Source: an uncultured Selenomonadales bacterium
Lineage (GTDB): Bacteria; Bacillota_C; Negativicutes; Selenomonadales; Selenomonadaceae
Length of the DNA stretch: 9,552 nucleotides
Assembly (NCBI GenBank): GCA_937916025.1
Contig: CALGGX010000232.1
Coordinates: 1 to 9,552 of the forward strand
Direction: 5' to 3'
In this document: piece by piece, positions 1-5,267 of the stretch
Position numbering within the stretch: position 1 is the first letter of the stretch
Layout of the letters: every line of letters starts with the position of its first letter
Made by a program: the position numbers and the translations under genes
Notes under the pieces: generated by a model
What the model was told of the DNA's origin: nothing
The model's database searches: none
Seen by the model: the letters and a program-made list of their open reading frames with translations, nothing else

Positions 1-418
1 AATAGGCGCGCGGAAAGTCCGTCAGGCCGTTGCCGGACATGAACGAAGTCTTGAAGATCTTGCGCGTCGTCTGGTAGTCCGTCTGGAAGACATACTCGAA
101 GGGCTTCATGCAGTTGACCACGTCCCGGCCCCGGACGCCCGTCCACGAGACCGACAGGTCCCATCCTTTCCAGGAGGCGGAGAAGATCCCTCCGTATTGG
201 AAGCGGGGCCAGGGGGAGCCCAGGAAGGTGGCGTCCTCCTTGGAGATGTGGCCGTCCCCGTTCAAGTCCCGGTAGCGCAGGTCACCCACGCCGGTCTCCG
301 CCGTCTGATAATACTCGAATCCCTTTTCCCGGGCGGCGGCGTTGAGCGCTTCCAGCTCACGCTCGCTGGATATCAGCCCTTCCGTCTCGAACCCCCACAG
401 GCTGCCGACGGGATGGCC
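1..418 (-). CDS. Fragment of SusC/RagA-family TonB-linked outer-membrane protein (partial at both ends)
   Basis: Reading the minus strand from 418 down to 2 gives 139 codons without a stop. The peptide begins GHPVGSLWGFETEGL, then has GDLRYRDLNGDGHISKED, then FLGSPWPRFQYGG and WKGWDLSVSWTGVRGRDV. This series (GxPxGs-aGfet-Gl, Gdl-y-D-NgDG-I, lGsp-P-f-yG, gfDlsv--qG--G-d) is the well-known C-terminal barrel signature of SusC/RagA proteins. These form the outer-membrane channel of glycan-uptake complexes in Bacteroidota, working with a SusD lipoprotein and TonB. A full protein is about 1000 residues, so only a small internal C-terminal piece is present; it runs off the window at base 1. Codon use differs from the rest of the window: Pro is CCC in 4 of 5 cases and Ser is mostly TCC or AGC, whereas downstream genes favour CCG and TCG. 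The upstream part of the reading frame stops matching the family at about 418, where a dehydrogenase begins on the other strand. Family call is confident; its being native next to the other genes is doubtful. Confidence 0.85.
401..418. other. Chimeric junction between SusC fragment and SDR gene
   Basis: These 18 bases read as GHPVGS on the minus strand, a conserved SusC motif, and as AADGMA on the plus strand, a plausible end of helix 1 and start of beta-2 in a short-chain dehydrogenase. To the left only the SusC reading makes sense; to the right only the dehydrogenase does. The join therefore lies inside or next to this stretch, consistent with microhomology joining or with an assembler overlap between two genomes. 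Confidence 0.75.
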
Positions 419-1081
419 GTGGGCGTCGCCGACATCAACGAGGCGGGCATCAATGAGACCGTCGACGTGATCAAAGCCGAAGGCGGCAAGGCTGAAGGCT
501 TCAAACTCGACGTCACCAACGAAGACTCCGTCAAGGACTTCGTGCAGAAGATTGTCGACAAATACGGGCGCATCGACGTTCTCGTCAACAACGCCGGCAT
601 TTCGCAAAAAGTCACCGTCGACGACATGACGCTTGCCGACATGACACGCATTTTCAACGTCAACATGTTCGGGCTGTTTTTGATCACTCAGGCTTGCGTT
701 CGCGTCATGCGCAAACAGAAATACGGGCGTGTGGTAAGTCTTTCGAGCGTCTCGGGCAAACGCGGCGGCGGAATTTTCGGCGGCGCGCATTACTCGGCAT
801 CGAAGGCAGCGGTGCTCGGCTTCTCGAAAAATCTCGCGCGTGAAGTTGCCGAGGACGGCATTACCGTCAACTGTGTCTGCCCGGGCGCGATCAACACCGA
901 CATTCGCAAGGCAATGCAGGGCTCGGAAGAAGACGACAAGCGGCTCGCGCAAGACATTCCGATGAAGCGCATCGGCACGCGCGAAGAAGTTGCGGATACC
1001 ATCGTGTTCCTCGCGTCGAAAGAGGCGGGTTATATCACGGGCGAAGACATCGACATCAACGGCGGCTCTCACATGGATTGA
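413..1081 (+). CDS. Short-chain dehydrogenase/reductase (SDR), N-terminally truncated
   Basis: This is a classical SDR oxidoreductase that would reduce a carbonyl or oxidise an alcohol with a nicotinamide cofactor; the substrate cannot be told. Counting from the ATG at 413 (222 aa), the visible motifs are an Asp after beta-2 (VADIN, D7, which favours NAD over NADP), LDVT (32-35), NNAG (59-62), the NVN Asn (84), catalytic Ser about 112 in SLSSVSG, YSASK with Tyr127 and Lys131, CPG (156-158) and a C-terminal YITGEDIDINGG. The family is usually about 245-255 aa. The first ~30 residues, including the TGxxxGIG nucleotide-binding loop, are absent, so this version should not fold or bind cofactor normally. 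The frame stays open upstream to 197, but those residues come from the antisense of the SusC fragment and resemble no SDR. The ATG at 413 has no SD site and is probably an internal Met. A terminator follows, so the gene ends its own transcription unit. Alternatives are FabG-like reductase or sugar/polyol dehydrogenase. Confidence 0.88.
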   Translation: MAVGVADINEAGINETVDVIKAEGGKAEGFKLDVTNEDSVKDFVQKIVDKYGRIDVLVNNAGISQKVTVDDMTLADMTRIFNVNMFGLFLITQACVRVMRKQKYGRVVSLSSVSGKRGGGIFGGAHYSASKAAVLGFSKNLAREVAEDGITVNCVCPGAINTDIRKAMQGSEEDDKRLAQDIPMKRIGTREEVADTIVFLASKEAGYITGEDIDINGGSHMD

Positions 1082-1118
1082 TCTCCGCGCGGAGCTCGAG
1101 AGAATTTTTGTTGAAGGG

Positions 1119-1151
1119 GGCGATCGGTTTATATCGATCGCCTTTATTTTT
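1119..1151 (+). terminator. Rho-independent terminator after the SDR gene
   Basis: A perfect 8-bp stem, GGCGATCG (1119-1126) with CGATCGCC (1135-1142), encloses an 8-base loop and is followed by TTTATTTTT (1143-1151). G-U pairs could lengthen the stem using the G run at 1116-1118. There is no comparable T tract on the minus strand, so it acts on plus-strand transcription and separates the SDR gene from the next operon. Confidence 0.85.
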
Positions 1152-1162
1152 CGAGCCGAACG

Positions 1163-1171
1163 TGCTACAAT
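1163..1171 (+). promoter_or_regulatory. Extended -10 promoter for the transporter operon
   Basis: TGCTACAAT is a sigma-70-type extended -10: TG, one base, then TACAAT (1166-1171), one mismatch from TATAAT. No good TTGACA is seen; the -35 position falls in the T-rich tail of the preceding terminator. It lies 34 bases before the transporter start. Inferred from sequence match and location only. Confidence 0.6.
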
Positions 1172-1190
1172 GCGAGACAACAATCAATTT

Positions 1191-1196
1191 GGGAGG
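1191..1196 (+). promoter_or_regulatory. Shine-Dalgarno site that fixes the TTG start of the transporter
   Basis: GGGAGG ends 8 bases before the TTG at 1205. No ATG at suitable spacing exists in this frame, and the resulting N-terminus leads straight into the first membrane segment, so TTG is chosen as the initiator. Confidence 0.75.
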
Positions 1197-1204
1197 CGAC
1201 TCTT

Positions 1205-2485
1205 TTGGAAGTTGTAGCCGGAAGTATATTCGTAATAATGTATGCGGTGATCGTATCGGAAAAAATCCACCGCACGGTCGCGGCAATGATCGGCGCGGTG
1301 CTGATGATGTTACTCGGCATTTTGGACATCGACACCGCCATTCATCACATCGATTTCAACACGCTCGGACTGTTGACGGGCATGATGATCCTCGTCGGAG
1401 TGACGAGCGGCACCGGTCTCTTCGACTTCGTTGCAATCCGCGCGGCGAAGGCGGCCAATGCCGAGCCGAAAAAAATCCTCACGTATCTCGGCATCATCAC
1501 GGCAGTCTTTTCCGCGTTCCTCGACAACGTGACGACCGTATTGCTGATGGTTCCCGTGACGTTTTCGATCACCAAGCAATTGGAACTCAACCCGATGCCG
1601 TTCCTGTTGACGCAGATAATGGCGTCGAATATCGGCGGCACGGCGACTTTGATCGGCGATCCTCCGAACATCATGATCGGTTCTGCCGTCAAGGAATTGA
1701 CTTTCATGGCGTTTATCGAGAACCTCGCGCCGCTCGTCATAATCGAAATGTGCATCGTGATTTTCATTTTCGAGCACATCTACCACAAGGATCTCGCGAC
1801 GCGCCCGGAACTGCAACGCGAGCTCATGAAGCGCAACGAATACGAGTCGCTGAAAGATCGCTCGTTGCTGAATAAATCGCTGTTCGTGTTGACGCTGACG
1901 ATCGTCGGCTTCTTTACGCATCAAATTCATCACGTCGAGTCGTCGTTGATGGCGTTGACGGGCGGATTTTTGCTGTTGCTGCTCGCCGGCGGCGGACATC
2001 ATCTCGTCGAGAACACTCTCAAAACCAAGGTCGAGTGGGCGACGCTGTTCTTCTTCATCGGACTGTTCATCGCGGTCGGCGGCTTGATTGAAGTCGGCAT
2101 AATCGGCGAGCTCGCGCGCAAGGCGGTCGAGATCACCGGCGGAGACGTTACCGCGACTTCGTTGCTGATACTGTGGTTGAGCGCAATCGTCTCGTCCGTG
2201 CTCGATAACATCCCGTTCGTTGCAACGATGATCCCGCTGATCAAAGACATGGGCGCAATGGGCGTGACGAATCTCGATCCGGTGTGGTGGAGCTTGGCAC
2301 TCGGCGCGTGCTTGGGCGGCAACGGTACTCTCGTCGGCGCGAGCGCGAATTTGATTGTCGCAGGACTCGCCGCCGCGCGGGGCGTTCGCATCACTTTCAT
2401 CGACTACTTCAAGGTCGGCTTCCCGATCATGATCTTTACCATCATTCTCTCGACTGTCTACGTATATTTGCGATATCTGATGTGA
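1205..2485 (+). CDS. ArsB/NhaD-family (IT superfamily) ion transporter
   Basis: This 426-aa integral membrane protein consists almost wholly of hydrophobic segments, with a short charged cytoplasmic-type linker at about 192-223. It belongs to the ion-transporter superfamily holding ArsB arsenite pumps, NhaD Na+/H+ antiporters, the P protein and DASS carriers. Two inverted-repeat halves are visible: SAFLDNVTT (103-111) followed by SNIGGTATLIGDPPN (141-155), and SSVLDNIPFVAT (330-341) followed by GGNGTLVGASANL (371-383). In this fold the paired hairpin-tip motifs form the ion/substrate site. The length matches the family (about 420-450 aa). The start is TTG, chosen from the SD site at 1191-1196. 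It is the first gene behind the promoter at 1163-1171 and its stop codon overlaps the SD of the next gene. No arsenic genes (arsR, arsA, arsC) are nearby, so arsenite export is not supported; Na+/H+ exchange or anion transport is equally possible. Family is confident, substrate unknown. Confidence 0.9.
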   Translation: MEVVAGSIFVIMYAVIVSEKIHRTVAAMIGAVLMMLLGILDIDTAIHHIDFNTLGLLTGMMILVGVTSGTGLFDFVAIRAAKAANAEPKKILTYLGIITAVFSAFLDNVTTVLLMVPVTFSITKQLELNPMPFLLTQIMASNIGGTATLIGDPPNIMIGSAVKELTFMAFIENLAPLVIIEMCIVIFIFEHIYHKDLATRPELQRELMKRNEYESLKDRSLLNKSLFVLTLTIVGFFTHQIHHVESSLMALTGGFLLLLLAGGGHHLVENTLKTKVEWATLFFFIGLFIAVGGLIEVGIIGELARKAVEITGGDVTATSLLILWLSAIVSSVLDNIPFVATMIPLIKDMGAMGVTNLDPVWWSLALGACLGGNGTLVGASANLIVAGLAAARGVRITFIDYFKVGFPIMIFTIILSTVYVYLRYLM

Positions 2486-2487
2486 GG
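2484..2487 (+). promoter_or_regulatory. SD site overlapping the transporter stop codon
   Basis: GAGG shares its GA with the TGA stop (2483-2485) of the transporter and sits 8 bases before the ATG at 2496. This arrangement suggests that ribosomes finishing the transporter reinitiate on the hydrolase gene. Confidence 0.6.
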
Positions 2488-2495
2488 CTTTTGCA

Positions 2496-3335
2496 ATGAA
2501 GTACAAATCAATTGAAATTCGCGGGCTGAAAATCTTCTATCGCGAGGCAGGTTCCATCGACAAACCGACATTCCTGCTGTTGCACGGATTTCCTTCGGCG
2601 AGCCACATGTTTCGAGAGTTGATGCCGAAACTCGAAGACAAATTTCATCTCATCGCGCCGGATTATCCGGGCTTCGGGCAATCGGACATGCCTCCGCGCG
2701 GAGAGTTCGATTACACATTCGACAACATTGCCGAAGTCATTGATGATTTTCGTCAGGCGATCGGCATTGAAAAATTCTTCATGTACGTCTTCGATTACGG
2801 CGCACCGATCGGTTTTCGAGCGGCGTTGAAACATCCCGAATCGATTCTCGGCATCGTCAGCCAAAACGGCAACGTCTATCGGGAAGGGCTCGGCAAGAAA
2901 TGGGAGGCGCGCGCGGAATATTGGCAACATCCGACGAAGGAACTGCGCGAGCAATATAAATCGGCGTTCGCGCCGGAAACGATCATCGGGCAATACACAT
3001 TCGGCACGCCCGACGGCTCGGTGTCGCCCGACGGTTATTCGCTCGACATTTTCTATACTCGGCGCGACGGCTATGATGAAATTCAGTCCGATCTGATTTT
3101 CGATTATCAATCAAACGTGCGGCTCTATCCGAAATTTCAACAGTATTTGCGCGAACATCAGCCGAAATTGCCGGCGGTGTGGGGCAAAAACGATCCGTCG
3201 TTCATACCGGCGGGCGCGGAAGCATTCAAGCGTGATCTGCCGAATGCCGAAGTACATTTCGTCGACAGCGGACATTTCGCGCTCGAGAGTCACGTCGACG
3301 AGATCGCCGCGTTGATCCGAAAATTTTTGATTTGA
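2496..3335 (+). CDS. Alpha/beta-fold hydrolase (haloalkane dehalogenase/epoxide hydrolase-like)
   Basis: The protein is 279 aa, normal for a soluble, cytoplasmic alpha/beta hydrolase with a cap domain. Motifs in order are LLLHGFPSASHMF with the HGFP oxyanion-hole segment (30-33), APDYPGFGQSD (54-64), a nucleophile elbow VFDYGAPIG (98-106) placing Asp100 as nucleophile, an acid candidate in WGKNDPSF (Asp233), and the catalytic His260 in VDSGHFALE. An Asp rather than Ser nucleophile is typical of haloalkane dehalogenases, fluoroacetate dehalogenases and epoxide hydrolases, which pass through an ester intermediate. The usual His-Asp-Trp-Gly before the cap is Phe-Asp-Tyr-Gly here, and a Pro follows, so it sits in a divergent subfamily and the real substrate is not predictable. 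The start is supported by the GAGG at 2484-2487. There is no signal peptide. It lies between a membrane transporter and an unknown protein in one transcription unit, 10 bases after the former. Confidence 0.85.
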   Translation: MKYKSIEIRGLKIFYREAGSIDKPTFLLLHGFPSASHMFRELMPKLEDKFHLIAPDYPGFGQSDMPPRGEFDYTFDNIAEVIDDFRQAIGIEKFFMYVFDYGAPIGFRAALKHPESILGIVSQNGNVYREGLGKKWEARAEYWQHPTKELREQYKSAFAPETIIGQYTFGTPDGSVSPDGYSLDIFYTRRDGYDEIQSDLIFDYQSNVRLYPKFQQYLREHQPKLPAVWGKNDPSFIPAGAEAFKRDLPNAEVHFVDSGHFALESHVDEIAALIRKFLI

Positions 3336-3339
3336 GGAG
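3334..3339 (+). promoter_or_regulatory. SD site overlapping the hydrolase stop codon
   Basis: GAGGAG begins within the hydrolase TGA (3333-3335) and ends 9 bases before the ATG at 3349. It is a strong site and, like the one before, points to coupled translation. Confidence 0.6.
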
Positions 3340-3348
3340 TGATTTTGA

Positions 3349-3858
3349 ATGCAAAACCTGTTTAACGAACTGCTTGACGAATACCGGCGGCAGGGGCTGC
3401 ACTTTTTGAACATCAAGGATTGGTATGATGACGTGGTGTGCGCGGAGTATGCGATCATGAACGATCGGGATAAGTATTTCGAGCCGGACTTCAGAGACAT
3501 CGAAATCAGCTACATGAATGAAGAGCAGAAAGTACCGCTGAAGAAATTCCTCGCGCTGTTGCCGCGAACGAAATACAAAGTGCTCGGCAACATGATTTTC
3601 TTCGAGCGGATCGGTTCGGATGTGAAACGCGTCGAGCGTGCTTATCACACGGAAGAGCGCAGCATCAATCCGATCATTCGCTATTGGCTCAACTCCGACG
3701 AGATCAAGCCGTCGATCTACGAATTGGTTAATGCGGTCGAGGCATTGACGATCAACGTCGACGATATTGAGGAGATTACGGGGCGTCCGACGAATGCGCG
3801 GTTCGTGTTCGACGACGGCTCGATCAGAATGCTCCGAGATATTCTCGAAAGCAAATGA
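3349..3858 (+). CDS. Uncharacterised 169-aa acidic protein
   Basis: I do not recognise this protein. It is soluble by appearance: no signal peptide and no membrane segment. It is rich in acidic and aromatic residues, for example WYDDVVCAEYAIMNDRDKYF (26-45). A basic central part, LPRTKYKVLGNMIFFERIG (residues ~71-89), reads like alternating strands. The C-terminal third (about 115-169) is again acidic and ends in FVFDDGSIRMLRDILESK, which resembles an edge strand plus helix. The start is well supported by GAGGAG 9 bases upstream, and codon use matches the neighbours, so it is very likely a real gene. Its stop overlaps the start of the first phosphatase (ATGA at 3855-3858), which implies coupled translation and suggests a functional link with the phosphatases, perhaps as substrate, regulator or partner. 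That link is inference from gene order only. Confidence 0.8.
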   Translation: MQNLFNELLDEYRRQGLHFLNIKDWYDDVVCAEYAIMNDRDKYFEPDFRDIEISYMNEEQKVPLKKFLALLPRTKYKVLGNMIFFERIGSDVKRVERAYHTEERSINPIIRYWLNSDEIKPSIYELVNAVEALTINVDDIEEITGRPTNARFVFDDGSIRMLRDILESK

Positions 3859-4571
3859 CGGCTCGGAAATACAATCGAGTGTTGGCAGTCGGCGACATTC
3901 ACGGCTGCCTCACTCCTTTTTTATCGCTGTACGAGACGCTCGAGCTCACGGACGACGATCTGATTATATTTCTCGGCGATTACATTGATCGCGGCCCGGA
4001 AAGTCTTGCGGCGTTGGAATGGATCGGGCGCGAGTCGCTCAAGCCGAACGTGATCGCATTGCGCGGCAATCACGAGCACACGCTTCTCGATTGCATTGCG
4101 GGACGTTTCGCCGATCGGTTTTTCAATATCGGAATCGGGACGGTGCGGGAAGTGCGGGATGCGGCGAAAACCGATCCGACATTGCCGCTTCGCATTGTGC
4201 AGACGATCCGACGAATGCCGCTGTATCATCGCATGACGATCGACGATCGGGAGTATATCTTCTGCCATGCCGGAGTCGACGCGCGACTCAATCCCGATCC
4301 GCCGATCGAATTGCAATCCGCCGAGCAAATCGTCTGGGTGCGCGAGGAGTTTTATCGGCATTACGAAGGCTCGGTTACTTACGTTGTCGGTCACACGCCC
4401 GTACAGTATCTTCATCATCCGCCGTTTCCGATTAAAATTGACGGACGAAACATTTGGATGCTCGACACCGGTTCCTGCTGTATGGACGACGGGCGGATCA
4501 GTTGTTTGGATTTGAAAAGCGGCAAATTCTTTCAAACGGAGCCGATCGGTTGGAATTCACTCGGCTTTTAA
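3855..4571 (+). CDS. PPP-family metallophosphatase, first of a tandem pair
   Basis: This 238-aa bacterial phosphoprotein-phosphatase-type enzyme hydrolyses phosphate esters at a two-metal centre. All core motifs are present: GDIHG (13-17), GDYIDRG (41-47), RGNHE (70-74), the metal-binding His138 in FCHAG and the His180 in VVGHTP. Length and motif layout resemble small bacterial Ser/Thr phosphatases such as lambda phosphatase and PrpA/PrpB, and also the ApaH branch (Ap4A hydrolase); the sequence alone does not settle protein versus nucleotide substrate. It is cytoplasmic, with no signal peptide. It starts inside the stop codon of the unknown 169-aa gene (ATGA overlap) and has little SD of its own, so it probably depends on translation of that gene. 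The next gene is a close paralogue. Compared with that copy it carries a longer C-terminal tail (about 12 residues more) and a CC pair in DTGSCCMDDG. Confidence 0.92.
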   Translation: MTARKYNRVLAVGDIHGCLTPFLSLYETLELTDDDLIIFLGDYIDRGPESLAALEWIGRESLKPNVIALRGNHEHTLLDCIAGRFADRFFNIGIGTVREVRDAAKTDPTLPLRIVQTIRRMPLYHRMTIDDREYIFCHAGVDARLNPDPPIELQSAEQIVWVREEFYRHYEGSVTYVVGHTPVQYLHHPPFPIKIDGRNIWMLDTGSCCMDDGRISCLDLKSGKFFQTEPIGWNSLGF

Positions 4572-4576
4572 AGGAG
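4571..4576 (+). promoter_or_regulatory. SD site that decides the start of the second phosphatase
   Basis: AAGGAG touches an ATG at 4577 (no spacing) and lies 9 bases before the ATG at 4586, in the same frame. The second is the workable start and gives an N-terminus (MKYKRVLAFGDIHG) collinear with the paralogue. The first A is also the last base of the preceding stop codon. Confidence 0.7.
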
Positions 4577-4585
4577 ATGATCGGA

Positions 4586-5266
4586 ATGAAATACAAACGC
4601 GTACTCGCCTTCGGCGATATTCACGGGCATTTCTCGAAGTTTATGACGTTATACGAGCGCGTCGGAGTGACGGACGAGGATTTTGCGATATTTCTCGGCG
4701 ATTATGTTGATCGCGGTCCGGAGAATGTCGCGTCGTTGCAATGGATCATGGAACAATCGAAAAAGCCGAATGTGGTTGCGCTCCGCGGTAATCACGAACA
4801 GATGATGCTCGACGGCATAATGCACAACGACTTGAACTGGTATTTCAACGGCGGGCTGAAAACTCTGATGGATATCCGCGCGGAAGTAAAAAAAAATCCG
4901 TCCTTCATCACGGACGCGATTGCCTTCATTCGCAATTGCCCGCTGTACCGGCGAATGACGGTTGACGGGCGGGAGTATATTTTTTGCCACGCGGGAGTAG
5001 ATGCGTATGTCGATCATGATCCGCCGATTGAGGAGCAGGACAAATTAAAAATCCTCTGGACGAGAGAGGATTTTTACAATTACTACGAAGGCGCGGCGAT
5101 GTATGTGGTGGGGCATACGCCGTTGCAATATCTCGGCGTCGAGCCGCCGTATCCGATCAAGGTTGAGGGGCGGAATATTTGGATGATCGACACGGGCTCG
5201 TATTTCGACGACGGGAAGATTTCCTGCATCGACGTTCGGACGGAGCGCATTTGGCAGTCTGATTAA
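4586..5266 (+). CDS. PPP-family metallophosphatase, second of a tandem pair
   Basis: This 226-aa paralogue of the preceding enzyme has the same metal-site motifs: GDIHG (10-14), GDYVDRG (38-44), RGNHE (67-71), His135 in FCHAG and His177 in VVGHTP. It aligns with its neighbour along its whole length with roughly half the residues identical by eye, including the shared segments KPNV-ALRGNHE, EYIFCHAGVDA, YEG--YVVGHTP-QYL and GRNIWM-DTGS. The pair therefore arose by tandem gene duplication and has since diverged. The frame is open further upstream to 4454, but that part overlaps the first phosphatase and has no homology; the start at 4586 follows from the SD site at 4571-4576. The likely role is dephosphorylation of a protein or nucleotide substrate in the cytoplasm. 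It is the last gene of the plus-strand unit and ends one base from the stop of the convergent res gene, leaving no room for a terminator between them. Confidence 0.92.
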   Translation: MKYKRVLAFGDIHGHFSKFMTLYERVGVTDEDFAIFLGDYVDRGPENVASLQWIMEQSKKPNVVALRGNHEQMMLDGIMHNDLNWYFNGGLKTLMDIRAEVKKNPSFITDAIAFIRNCPLYRRMTVDGREYIFCHAGVDAYVDHDPPIEEQDKLKILWTREDFYNYYEGAAMYVVGHTPLQYLGVEPPYPIKVEGRNIWMIDTGSYFDDGKISCIDVRTERIWQSD

Positions 5267-5267
5267 A

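Noticed and set aside
197..412. In-frame N-terminal extension of the SDR gene
   Set aside because: The residues are antisense of the SusC fragment and contain no Rossmann motif; the extension exists only because of the junction.
1205..2485. Arsenite efflux pump ArsB as a specific call
   Set aside because: Only the superfamily motifs are visible and no ars genes are nearby, so the substrate is left open.
1310..2506. A 398-codon open frame on the minus strand opposite the transporter
   Set aside because: It is low-complexity, rich in Arg, Glu, Asp and Gln, which is what the antisense of hydrophobic codons gives; the plus strand encodes a clear transporter.
4454..4585. Upstream extension of the second phosphatase
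   Set aside because: It overlaps the first phosphatase in another frame, lacks homology to the paralogue, and a good SD points to 4586.
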